Source of the DNA: JBNGOQ01 sp050589645
GTDB lineage: Bacteria > Bacteroidota > Bacteroidia > Flavobacteriales > Flavobacteriaceae
DNA length: 64,000 bases
Assembly: GCF_050589645.1 (NCBI RefSeq)
Contig: NZ_JBNGOQ010000005.1
Span: 248,001-312,000 of the forward strand
Direction: 5' to 3'
In this document: positions 52,126-60,655 of the stretch, one piece after another
Numbering within the stretch: position 1 is the first letter of the stretch
Layout: each line of letters begins with the position of its first letter
Notes under the pieces: generated by a model
What the model was told of the DNA's origin: nothing
What the model saw: only the letters and a program-made list of their open reading frames with translations
Databases searched by the model: none
Translations under genes and position numbers: made by a program

Positions 52126-52136
52126 ACCGTATTGTT

Positions 52137-53045
52137 TTGAAGGTCAGAAAATTTGCGGCTATAGATATCGGTTCCAATGCCATCCGACTTTTGATCCAGA
52201 ATGTGCTGGAAGAGGGCAAACAGGAACCGAAATTCCGTAAAAGTGCACTGATCCGCATTCCCGTTAGGTTGGGAGAGGATGCCTTTACAAAAGGTAAAAT
52301 ATTGGATTACCATACGGAACGCATGGTGAAGACCATGAAGGCATTTAAACTATTAATGGAAGTTCACGGGGTGGAAAAATACATGGCCTGTGCCACCTCC
52401 GCTATGCGCGAGGCGTCCAATGGCTCGGAGATTATTGAAAGAATCCACCAGGAGAGCGGAATCCGGATCGTCATTATAGATGGAAAACAGGAGGCCACTA
52501 TTATTGCCTCAACGGATTTGAAAGAACTGATTGAAAGAGATCGGGCCTATTTGTATATAGATGTGGGCGGCGGAAGTACGGAATTTACGGTTTTCACAAG
52601 GGGCAAAATACGGGTATCAAAATCCTTTAAGATAGGCACGGTGCGCCTTCTGAACGAAATGGTCGCCGATGCTACTTGGGAACAATTGGAAGATTGGATA
52701 GCCCAACATACCGTTGATCTGTCCCCAATATCCATAATTGGGTCCGGAGGCAACATCAACAAACTGCACAAGATGTCCGGGAGAAAGGAAGGGGAGCCCT
52801 TGTCCTATATCTGGTTAAACGCACAATACCGATTTTTGGAAAGTATGAGCTACGAGGACAGACTGTTGGAATTGGGCCTTAATCCCGATCGGGCAGATGT
52901 TATCATTCCCGCAGCACGGATCTATTTATCGGCCGCCAAATGGAGTGGGGCAAAAAAGATCCATGTGCCCAAAATAGGCCTATCGGACGGCATGATCAAA
53001 ACCTTGTACCACTTTGGTGATGGCTGGTTGAACAAAACCCAATAA
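52137..53045 (+). CDS. ppx: Ppx/GppA exopolyphosphatase family protein
   Basis: The 302-residue protein has the actin-like ATPase-fold signatures FAAIDIGSNAIRLLI (near the N-terminus), YIDVGGGSTEFTVF and IIGSGGNINKL. It should release phosphate from polyphosphate or pppGpp. No ATG is available before the conserved start, so the TTG at 52137 (MKVRKFAAIDIGSN) is the best choice, 11 bases after ppk1. It is shorter than E. coli Ppx and lacks the C-terminal HD-like domains. Confidence 0.93.
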   Translation: MKVRKFAAIDIGSNAIRLLIQNVLEEGKQEPKFRKSALIRIPVRLGEDAFTKGKILDYHTERMVKTMKAFKLLMEVHGVEKYMACATSAMREASNGSEIIERIHQESGIRIVIIDGKQEATIIASTDLKELIERDRAYLYIDVGGGSTEFTVFTRGKIRVSKSFKIGTVRLLNEMVADATWEQLEDWIAQHTVDLSPISIIGSGGNINKLHKMSGRKEGEPLSYIWLNAQYRFLESMSYEDRLLELGLNPDRADVIIPAARIYLSAAKWSGAKKIHVPKIGLSDGMIKTLYHFGDGWLNKTQ

Positions 53046-53079
53046 TATCCCAGACCTGGCACCCTCTGTTATAGTAGGA

Positions 53080-53661
53080 CTACCCGTGTATGGTCTCTTT
53101 TTTTCCCAGGTCTTTCATGATTGTAGCCTCATACACCAGAAGCTCTTGCCATTTTTTATCGACCTCTTCGCGATTACCATATTTTCTGGCAAAGGCCAGG
53201 AACATGGTATAATGATTGGCCTCACTTACCATGAGGTCGCGATAGAAGGTGGCCAGTTCCTGATCTTGGATGTTTTCTGAAAGCAATCTGAAACGTTCGC
53301 AACTCCTCGCCTCGATTAGCGCTGCGTACAACAGTTTGTGGACCAAATGCGTATTTCGGCTACCACCTTTGGGAAAGAACTTCATGAGTTGCAGCACGTA
53401 GGCATCCTTGCGTTCCCTACCCAAGGTCCAGCCACGGGCTATAATCCTGTCATGGACCATTTTGAAATGGGCCATTTCCTCTCGGGCCAAGGCCGTCATT
53501 TCCTGTACCAGTTCGGATTTTTCCGGAAACCCAATAATCAAGGAAATGGCCGTACTTGCCGCTTTCTGCTCACAGTAGGCATGATCTGTAAGGATTTCCT
53601 CAATATTCTTTTCCACAATATTTACCCAACGTGGGTCTGTGGGTAGTTTTAAGCCTAGCAT
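53080..53661 (-). CDS. miaE: tRNA-(ms2io6A37) hydroxylase, MiaE-like
   Basis: From the ATG at 53661 the protein is 193 residues (MLGLKLPTDPRWVNIVEKN), the usual MiaE start; longer in-frame starts run into the ebo promoter region. The diiron ligands of a ferritin-like four-helix bundle are seen in REEMAHFKMVHDR, LIEARSCERF and SEANHYTMF. It hydroxylates the isopentenyl group of modified adenosine 37 in tRNA, using oxygen. It is convergent with ppx. Confidence 0.94.
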   Translation of the reverse strand: MLGLKLPTDPRWVNIVEKNIEEILTDHAYCEQKAASTAISLIIGFPEKSELVQEMTALAREEMAHFKMVHDRIIARGWTLGRERKDAYVLQLMKFFPKGGSRNTHLVHKLLYAALIEARSCERFRLLSENIQDQELATFYRDLMVSEANHYTMFLAFARKYGNREEVDKKWQELLVYEATIMKDLGKKETIHG

Positions 53662-53676
53662 TGCCCTGTTTTTGGG

Positions 53677-53684
53677 CAAAAATA
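53677..53684 (-). promoter_or_regulatory. -7 box of miaE
   Basis: TATTTTTG on the minus strand, 16 bases before the miaE ATG, matches TAnnTTTG exactly. The 205-base gap to eboA must also hold the ebo promoter, for which TAAGTTTA near 53850 is a weak candidate. Confidence 0.5.
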
Positions 53685-53866
53685 GAAAGAATGTAACTAA
53701 GGTCATAATGCAGAGCTCGCACTTTATGATAATTCTAGGTACATATGTCGAAGTTTTGTGCATTTCAATAAGAATTAGTTTTATTTTTATATCCTTATCG
53801 TGGATTGTATAAGAATGCAGGATTCCCGAACAATCAAGAATAATTTCTAAGTTTATAAGTGCTGCC

Positions 53867-54724
53867 ATGCGATTGGAAAATGTACGTACACAGTTGGCCA
53901 CAATTGTAGAGAGTGGTCTGGACAATGACACTAAAATTTGGTTCCGTGATAAGATCGAGAAGATCATTGAGGAAGAATCTGCTCGGGAGTTGTATCTAAC
54001 CTATAGTTTAATAGCATCCAAGGTAGACCGGAGTACCGCACTTGCTTTGGACAACAGCGACTCCGATTTACTGGAATACCTAAAAGTTCAACGCGGTAAT
54101 ATGCAGCAAGTGGCCAGGATTTACCTCTTGGCCGAGGTCTTAGGGCATAATGAGGCATTTTTTGCCCCAAAGGTGGCCAATATCATTCAAGTGGCGGATA
54201 CCGAGGAACTGATTGCACTGCTCAAATTTCTGGTCCTGCTACCCAATGCCCAAAACTATAAAAGCACCGCGGTGGAGGCCTTAAGAACCAACATCGCAAC
54301 CGTTTTTAATGCCATCGCTTTAAAAAACCCTTATCCTGCCCTATATTTTAATGATCAGGAATGGAACCAGATGTATCTAAAAGCGGCTTTTATGCAACAG
54401 AACTTGCAGGACATTGTTGCTATCGATAAAAGGGCCAATAGCGAACTTGCCCGGATCATATCGGACTATGCGCACGAACGCTGGGCCGCATCAAGGGATA
54501 TTGACCCTTATTTTTGGCGCCCGGTCGGCGCTTTTTTGAACGAGGTACTCTTGCAGGACATGGAACGTTTATTGAAGAGCCATAACCCTGTGGAGAACAT
54601 GGCGGGAGTACTTTGCTGTAGCGATTCGGACAAACCGGAAGCCAAAGTATTGATCAAAAGATATCCCCATTTGGTAACACGGATTCGGGACAAACAACTA
54701 ACTTGGGAGACTTTAAAGAATTGA
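53867..54724 (+). CDS. eboA: EboA domain-containing protein
   Basis: The 285-residue soluble protein is entirely helical with no signal or membrane segment. Its helical-repeat character (LTYSLIASKVDRSTALAL, QVARIYLLAEVLGHNEAFF, ELIALLKFLVLLPNAQNYKS) and its position first in a six-gene ebo set identify it as EboA. Its biochemical role is unknown; the cluster was linked to export of the scytonemin precursor to the periplasm in Nostoc punctiforme. It is divergent from miaE. The call rests strongly on context. Confidence 0.88.
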   Translation: MRLENVRTQLATIVESGLDNDTKIWFRDKIEKIIEEESARELYLTYSLIASKVDRSTALALDNSDSDLLEYLKVQRGNMQQVARIYLLAEVLGHNEAFFAPKVANIIQVADTEELIALLKFLVLLPNAQNYKSTAVEALRTNIATVFNAIALKNPYPALYFNDQEWNQMYLKAAFMQQNLQDIVAIDKRANSELARIISDYAHERWAASRDIDPYFWRPVGAFLNEVLLQDMERLLKSHNPVENMAGVLCCSDSDKPEAKVLIKRYPHLVTRIRDKQLTWETLKN

Positions 54725-54726
54725 GT

Positions 54727-55638
54727 ATGGAAAACAAAATGATGTTCATTGACCCTCATGTACATATGACCTCGCGAACGACGGATGATTATGAGGCCAT
54801 GGCCCAAGCAGGAATAGTTGCCCTTATTGAACCTTCATTTTGGTTGGGCCAACCGCGTACCCAAGTGGGTTCTTTTCAGGATTATTACAGTAGTCTGGTA
54901 GGCTGGGAGCCCTTTAGGGCCAGTCAGTTCGGAATACGGCATTATTGCACCATTGGCCTAAATTCCAAAGAGGCCAATAATGAGGCCTTGGCGGAACAGG
55001 TCATTGAACTCTTGCCCCTATATATGCATAAAGAAAACGTAGTTGCCATTGGGGAAATTGGCTATGACGATCAAACCCCCGCAGAGGATAAATACTTTAG
55101 GATTCAGTTGGAAATGGCTAAGGAACTCAATATGGTAGTCCAGGTACATACCCCCCATAGGGATAAAAAAGCAGGAACGCTTCGGAGTATGGAAGTCTGC
55201 TTGGAGCACGGCCTGGACCCTTCCATGGTCATTATTGATCATAACAATGAAGAAACGGTGAAAGACGTACTCGATAGAGGTTTTATAGCCGCCTTTACGA
55301 TATATCCAAAAACCAAAATGGGCAATGAACGTATGGTTGCCGTGGTCAAGAAATACGGGAGCGATAACATCATTGTGGACAGTTCCGCAGATTGGGGAGT
55401 GAGCGATCCCCTGGCCGTTCCAAAAACTGCCAATTTAATGATCAATAGTGGCATTCCCAGGATCGATGTGGTAAAAACATGTTATCAAAACGCCCTGGAT
55501 GCTTTTGGCAAAAATGGCAAAATGAAGGAATCCGATTGGTTGCAACCCAAGGGGGTAGACCAGACCAAACTGTTTAACGATAATAGTGTACTAAGAGGCC
55601 AGCAGCCCAAAGTGGTGGATCCCGATAAAATAACGTAA
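54727..55638 (+). CDS. eboB: TatD-family metal hydrolase EboB
   Basis: From the ATG at 54727 the product is 303 residues; a TTG eight codons upstream overlaps eboA and is less likely. TIM-barrel metal ligands of the TatD family are in place: FIDPHVHM (HxH), AIGEIGYD, VHTPHRDKKAG, IIDHNNEET and VDSSADWG. A phosphodiesterase or lactonase-like hydrolytic role is plausible; the substrate is unknown. It starts two bases after eboA and ends directly before eboC. Confidence 0.9.
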   Translation: MENKMMFIDPHVHMTSRTTDDYEAMAQAGIVALIEPSFWLGQPRTQVGSFQDYYSSLVGWEPFRASQFGIRHYCTIGLNSKEANNEALAEQVIELLPLYMHKENVVAIGEIGYDDQTPAEDKYFRIQLEMAKELNMVVQVHTPHRDKKAGTLRSMEVCLEHGLDPSMVIIDHNNEETVKDVLDRGFIAAFTIYPKTKMGNERMVAVVKKYGSDNIIVDSSADWGVSDPLAVPKTANLMINSGIPRIDVVKTCYQNALDAFGKNGKMKESDWLQPKGVDQTKLFNDNSVLRGQQPKVVDPDKIT

Positions 55639-56541
55639 ATGAACGCGGTTTTCAAGGGGTATTTAAGACTTGCCCGTCCGGCCAATCTTCCAACGGCAAT
55701 GGCCGATATTTTGGCAGGTTCGGCGATTGCAGGAGCCTATGGCTCAAGCTTCGATTTTTCTTCAATTGGCCCGGACATTCCATTAAAACTGGTATTTTTG
55801 ATAGCTTCTTCGGTTTGTCTATATGCTGCAGGGGTCGTGTTGAACGATGTATTCGATGCGAAAATTGATCGAAAGGAACGCCCTGAAAGGCCTATCCCCA
55901 GTGGACTTGTTTCTGTAAAAGCGGCCTCTTTTTATGGGCTTTCCCTACTTTTAGCAGGGATATTGCTGGCCTTTTGGGTAAACGTCCTTTGTGGCACTTT
56001 GGCCGTTATACTAGCACTGGCCATAGTGCTCTATGATTCTTTTTCTAAAAAGTACGCCCTTCTAGGGCCGATCAATATGGGCATCTGCAGGGGATTGAAC
56101 TTATTACTGGGAATGGGTATTTTTGGAACCCTGATCCATTGGTCATATGCTGGAATTCCCTTGGTCTACATTGCTGCAATAACCCTTATAAGTAGGGGAG
56201 AAGTGCATGGAAACAATAAGAGGCACATTATTTTGGCCGGTGTTTTATACGCCATCGTGATTTTAGCAGTTATGGTGTTAGCGTTTCAGAATACGAGTAA
56301 TATGTTGGAAGTTATTCCCTTTTTGACCCTTTTTGCCATTTTGGTCTATGGACCGTTATGGAGGGCTTACCAAAACAATTCTCCTGGAAACATAAAACAG
56401 GCGGTAATATCGGGAGTTCTGGCCTTAATAGTACTTGATGCGGCCATTGCGGTAGGTTTTTCCAATTTGCTTTTGGCCGGTTTAATTGTTTTGTTGCTGC
56501 CGTTGTCCATGTTACTTTCTAAACTGTTTGCCGTTACCTAA
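55639..56541 (+). CDS. eboC: UbiA-like prenyltransferase EboC
   Basis: The 300-residue protein has about nine membrane helices and the first Asp-rich UbiA motif NDVFDAKIDRKERPERPIPSG-like stretch (from residue 74), which binds prenyl diphosphate through magnesium. The position of the second Asp-rich motif reads ISRGEVHGNNKRH and lacks the usual DxxxD, so substrate or chemistry may differ from quinone-type UbiA enzymes. The start codon follows the eboB stop without a gap. A lipid-attached product or carrier would fit the cluster, but this is inference. Confidence 0.92.
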   Translation: MNAVFKGYLRLARPANLPTAMADILAGSAIAGAYGSSFDFSSIGPDIPLKLVFLIASSVCLYAAGVVLNDVFDAKIDRKERPERPIPSGLVSVKAASFYGLSLLLAGILLAFWVNVLCGTLAVILALAIVLYDSFSKKYALLGPINMGICRGLNLLLGMGIFGTLIHWSYAGIPLVYIAAITLISRGEVHGNNKRHIILAGVLYAIVILAVMVLAFQNTSNMLEVIPFLTLFAILVYGPLWRAYQNNSPGNIKQAVISGVLALIVLDAAIAVGFSNLLLAGLIVLLLPLSMLLSKLFAVT

Positions 56542-56551
56542 CCCATTTGAC

Positions 56552-57724
56552 ATGAAACCATTTTCACCTATAGAGCAGTCCTTTAAAATAGCGTTTAACT
56601 ATAAACTACATTTCACTGAAAGTTTGTTTTCCGTAAAGAACGCCATGTTCAAGGATATTGTAATGGGATACCGGTCTGGGACAAGGGTAAAAGTAGTTTT
56701 TGTTGTGGATGATGGGGTTGAGGAACATCATCCAAGTATTTTGGGCGATATAAGTAGCTATTGCAAAACACATAGTGAAACCTTAGAACTCACAACACTG
56801 CTCACTGTTCCGGGAGGGGAGACCAGCAAGAACGATCACGGGAATGTAGATAGGGTCCTGAAGGCTATAAATGATAACCATATTTGCAGACATTCCTTTG
56901 TGGTGGTCATAGGGGGTGGTGCTGTTATTGATATGGCCGGATATGCCGCTGCCATTGCACATAGGGGCATAAAACTGATCCGTATTCCTACAACGGTCCT
57001 ATCGCAAAATGATGCGGCGGTAGGGGTAAAGAATGGAATTAACACCTTTGGAAAGAAAAACTTTTTGGGGACATTTGCCCCACCTTATGCCATAATAAAC
57101 GACCTTCGTTTTTTGACTACCTTGGAACGCCGGGATTGGATTGCCGGTATCTCGGAAGCGGTTAAGGTTGCCCTGATAAAGGACAGCAACTTTTTTGACT
57201 ATATCGAACAAAATGCCGCTAAGCTTCGGGACAGGGATATGGAATGTATGCAATACCTGATTTATAGATGTGCCCAAATTCATATGCAGCATATCGCAGA
57301 AGGGGGAGACCCCTTTGAAAATGGATCTTCCAGGCCCCTTGATTTTGGACATTGGGCGGCACATAAGTTAGAGGATATGACCGCTTACGGCATACGACAT
57401 GGGGAAGCGGTGGCCATAGGTATGGTCTTGGACATGACCTATGCGTTCCTTATGGGGTTAATTGAAAAAGCTGTGCTGCTTCGGGCCATTACGGTCTTGG
57501 AGCAAGTGGGCTTTGACCTTAGACTACCTTTAAAGAGCACTAAGGAAATAGACAAGCTGTTAGCGGGCATAGAGGAGTTTAGGGAACACTTGGGCGGACA
57601 ACTTACCATTACCCTGATTTCAGGCATTGGAGAAAAGCACGATGTCCATGAGATAGACCTCCCCAAAATGAGGGAGGCGGTGAATATGCAAAACAATCTT
57701 GCCCAACTTGGGGCGCACGGCTAA
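56552..57724 (+). CDS. eboD: 3-dehydroquinate synthase-like protein EboD
   Basis: The 390-residue protein starts at the ATG at 56552 (MKPFSPIEQSFKIAF). It has the sugar-phosphate cyclase fold: PGGETSKND, VIGGGAVIDMAGY for NAD, KNGINTFGKKNFLG, and metal ligands Glu in ISEAVKVALIKD and His in FGHWAAHKLE and RHGEAVAIGM. All residues expected for the NAD- and zinc-dependent cyclisation are visible. The true substrate is unknown, as aroQ is elsewhere and a housekeeping aroB is not in the window. It lies ten bases after eboC. Confidence 0.92.
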   Translation: MKPFSPIEQSFKIAFNYKLHFTESLFSVKNAMFKDIVMGYRSGTRVKVVFVVDDGVEEHHPSILGDISSYCKTHSETLELTTLLTVPGGETSKNDHGNVDRVLKAINDNHICRHSFVVVIGGGAVIDMAGYAAAIAHRGIKLIRIPTTVLSQNDAAVGVKNGINTFGKKNFLGTFAPPYAIINDLRFLTTLERRDWIAGISEAVKVALIKDSNFFDYIEQNAAKLRDRDMECMQYLIYRCAQIHMQHIAEGGDPFENGSSRPLDFGHWAAHKLEDMTAYGIRHGEAVAIGMVLDMTYAFLMGLIEKAVLLRAITVLEQVGFDLRLPLKSTKEIDKLLAGIEEFREHLGGQLTITLISGIGEKHDVHEIDLPKMREAVNMQNNLAQLGAHG

Positions 57725-57725
57725 A

Positions 57726-58919
57726 ATGATAGTAAACAATTTGTATCACCTTACCTATTGTACCAATATTCACCCGGGTGATGATTGGCGACAGACCTTT
57801 GAAAGTTTAGAACAATATGTTTTAGAGGTAAAAAGCAAAGTTTCGCCCAGTGCTCCTTTTGGCATCGGCCTGCGCTTGTCCAACAAGGCCAGCGAAGAAC
57901 TGGGACAAGGCGACAATTTGATGGATTTCAAGGCCTGGTTGGTGGAAAATCAGCTATACGTCTTCACCATGAATGGCTTTCCCTATGGTAATTTCCACAA
58001 GGAACCGGTAAAGGATATGGTTCACGCACCGGATTGGACCACGGACGAAAGGGTGCAATACACCCAGCGGTTGTTTGACCAACTGGCACTTTTGGTGCCT
58101 GAGGGGCTATCTGGGGGAATCTCTACCTCTCCTATAAGTTATAGACATTGGCATGCAAATACCACCGAAACGGAAGAAGTTCTCAAAAAAGGGGCAGCCA
58201 ACCTGGCCAAAATTGTTGCGCACTTACATCAAATAGAAAGGGATACGGGAAGGTACCTGCATTTGGATATAGAACCGGAACCGGACGGTCTATTGGAAAA
58301 TAGTGATGAAGTGGTGCATTTTTTTGAAAAGTATCTGTTGCCCATAGCCAAGGAAAGCATGAAAGCCGGGGAAGCTGTGGTAGAGAACCTTGTACACCGC
58401 CATATCAATGTATGTTATGATATTTGCCATTTTTCCTTGGCCTATGAAGAACCGGAGGTCAGTTTTCGGAAGTTTGGGAATGCAGGCATCCAAGTGGGGA
58501 AGATACAGGTGAGTTCAGCATTAAAGATTATTTTTAACGAAGCGGATAGCGAACAAATATGGGAAGCATTGGCCCTTTTCAATGAACCTACCTACCTGCA
58601 CCAGGTAACGGAAAAAAATGGGGATACGGTAAGGACCTATGGCGACCTGCCCCTGGTTTTAAAGGATAAAAAGGACTTTTCGGAATTGAGGGCACATTTT
58701 CATGTCCCTATTTTTCTAGAGCGATTCGAAAAGCTGTTTGCTACGCAAGATCAAATAATAAAAGTGGTGAAATACCTAAAGAGCCATAAGGTTTCGGAAC
58801 ACTTGGAAATTGAGACCTATACCTGGGACGTGCTCCCGGCAGCCTTGAAAACCAATCTTTCGGACAGCATAGTCAGGGAAATGGATTGGTTTAAAAATAC
58901 ACTTTTAGCGTATAGATGA
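57726..58919 (+). CDS. eboE: Metabolite traffic protein EboE
   Basis: The 397-residue protein starts at the ATG at 57726 (MIVNNLYHLTYCTNIHPGDDW), one base after eboD. It is a sugar-phosphate isomerase/epimerase-like TIM barrel: GIGLRLSN early, metal-ligand candidates in HLDIEPEPDG, NVCYDICHFSLAYE and VGKIQVSS. The name comes from the ebo cluster in cyanobacteria. The reaction is unknown. The stop overlaps the eboF start by four bases (ATGA). Confidence 0.9.
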   Translation: MIVNNLYHLTYCTNIHPGDDWRQTFESLEQYVLEVKSKVSPSAPFGIGLRLSNKASEELGQGDNLMDFKAWLVENQLYVFTMNGFPYGNFHKEPVKDMVHAPDWTTDERVQYTQRLFDQLALLVPEGLSGGISTSPISYRHWHANTTETEEVLKKGAANLAKIVAHLHQIERDTGRYLHLDIEPEPDGLLENSDEVVHFFEKYLLPIAKESMKAGEAVVENLVHRHINVCYDICHFSLAYEEPEVSFRKFGNAGIQVGKIQVSSALKIIFNEADSEQIWEALALFNEPTYLHQVTEKNGDTVRTYGDLPLVLKDKKDFSELRAHFHVPIFLERFEKLFATQDQIIKVVKYLKSHKVSEHLEIETYTWDVLPAALKTNLSDSIVREMDWFKNTLLAYR

Positions 58920-60292
58920 AGAAAACCGTGGTGATTAATGTGGTGGGGCTTACACATCGACTTATCGGTGAACATACCCCGTTCATAACATCTTTTCTTA
59001 ACCAGGGAAAAGCATGCACGATCAGCCCGGTACTGCCGGCTGTTACCTGCACGGCACAGGCTACCTACCTAACAGGGAAATGGCCCTCTGCCCACGGCAT
59101 AGTAGGAAATGGGTGGTATTTTAAGGAAGAATGCGAGACAAAGTTTTGGCGACAGTCCAACAAATTGGTCCAAAGCGATAAATTGTGGGACAAGCTAAAA
59201 GCACAGGATGCGGATTTCACCTGTGCCAATCTTTTTTGGTGGTACAATATGTATTCTACCGTGGACTACAGCGTAACGCCCAGGCCCAACTACCTGGCCG
59301 ATGGAAGAAAAATACCGGACGTCTATTCCTACCCTTCCCAGCTCAGGGATCAATTACAAGAGGAATTGGGTACTTTTCCCTTGTTCCATTTTTGGGGACC
59401 AAAGACCTCCATTAAGTCCAGCAAGTGGATTGCGGATGCGGCTATACGGACCGATAGGTATCACAATCCGACCCTTAGTCTGGTCTACCTTCCCCATTTG
59501 GACTACAATCTACAGCGATACGGCAATACCTTTGATGGCATCGGCAAGGACCTTAGGGAAATAGATGGGGTGGTGCAACAATTAATAGCACATTACGAAC
59601 AACAGCAGGCCCATATTGTGCTGCTTTCCGAATATGGGATAACGAACGTGGACCACCCTGTACACCTCAATAGAATATTAAGATCTGAAGGATACCTGTC
59701 CATACGGGAAGAACGCGGATTGGAACTCTTGGATATGGGCGCGAGCAAGGCATTTGCCGTAGCCGACCATCAAATAGCACATATCTATCTGAACGACCAA
59801 TCGATCAAACCACAGCTCAAGGCCCAATTGGAGAAGATTCCCGGAGTGGACCGGGTTCTGGATGATGCGGGGATAGCCGAAGCCAAACTAAGCCATGACA
59901 GATGCGGTGACCTGTTGGTGGTGGCAGATGCAAACTCTTGGTTTACTTATTATTACTGGTTGGAGGATAAGAAAGCGCCTGATTTTGCAAGAACGGTGGA
60001 TATCCATAAAAAGCCAGGCTATGATCCTGTTGAAATGTTCACCGATCCCAAGGACAAACTGGTGATGCCCAAAGTGATGCTGAAGTTGGCCAAAAAGAAA
60101 TTGGGTTTTAGAACGGTGATGGACATCATCCCTCTCAACGCCTCACTTATCAGGGGATCTCATGGACGAGTGCCCGAAAGGGAGGAAGATTATCCCGTAC
60201 TGATCAGCAATAACCCAGCATTGCTAACACAGCCTAAGGTAGAGGCTACCGAGGTTTTTACTATTTTGGAAAATCATGTTTTAAACAAATAA
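58916..60292 (+). CDS. eboF: Alkaline phosphatase superfamily protein EboF
   Basis: The 458-residue protein belongs to the type I phosphodiesterase/nucleotide pyrophosphatase group. The nucleophile Thr is expected in LPAVTCTAQATYLTG; metal-binding stretches are VYLPHLDYNLQRYG, LLSEYGITNVDHPVHL and RGSHGRVP. There is no signal peptide, unlike most members, so it acts in the cytoplasm with the other Ebo proteins. It is coupled to eboE and followed three bases later by a TMEM220 gene. Confidence 0.92.
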   Translation: MKKTVVINVVGLTHRLIGEHTPFITSFLNQGKACTISPVLPAVTCTAQATYLTGKWPSAHGIVGNGWYFKEECETKFWRQSNKLVQSDKLWDKLKAQDADFTCANLFWWYNMYSTVDYSVTPRPNYLADGRKIPDVYSYPSQLRDQLQEELGTFPLFHFWGPKTSIKSSKWIADAAIRTDRYHNPTLSLVYLPHLDYNLQRYGNTFDGIGKDLREIDGVVQQLIAHYEQQQAHIVLLSEYGITNVDHPVHLNRILRSEGYLSIREERGLELLDMGASKAFAVADHQIAHIYLNDQSIKPQLKAQLEKIPGVDRVLDDAGIAEAKLSHDRCGDLLVVADANSWFTYYYWLEDKKAPDFARTVDIHKKPGYDPVEMFTDPKDKLVMPKVMLKLAKKKLGFRTVMDIIPLNASLIRGSHGRVPEREEDYPVLISNNPALLTQPKVEATEVFTILENHVLNK

Positions 60293-60295
60293 CCG

Positions 60296-60655
60296 ATGAA
60301 AACTTTCTTTAAAATTCTAGCTATTTTTTTTAGCGGCGTATTCCTTTGGGCCGCCTACGTACAGTATAATGATCCCGATGCATGGCTATGGTATGTCATA
60401 TATGGATTGGCGGCTTTGGCCTCTGTCCTGTTTTTACTGGGAAAATTAAGGTATTGGATTGCCGCTTCCCTTGTTGTGGCCTACCTTTTCGGGGCATTTT
60501 TCATATGGCCGGAAAACTTCCAGGGTGTTCGCATTGGCCAAGGGGATATTGTAAATATAGAGCGTGGAAGAGAGGCTTTGGGATTGCTTATCGTTTCGGG
60601 CGTCATGCTACTCTACGCGCTTAGGATCAAGTATGCGGGAAAATTAAAGGTCTAG
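60296..60655 (+). CDS. TMEM220 family small membrane protein
   Basis: The 119-residue protein has four membrane helices and the family signature AYVQYNDPDAWLWYVIYG. It fits the transmembrane 220 family, function unknown. It is the last gene of the ebo transcript (three bases after eboF), and its end overlaps the convergent dnaX stop by 12 bases. Whether it belongs to the Ebo system or is just carried along cannot be told here. Confidence 0.88.
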   Translation: MKTFFKILAIFFSGVFLWAAYVQYNDPDAWLWYVIYGLAALASVLFLLGKLRYWIAASLVVAYLFGAFFIWPENFQGVRIGQGDIVNIERGREALGLLIVSGVMLLYALRIKYAGKLKV

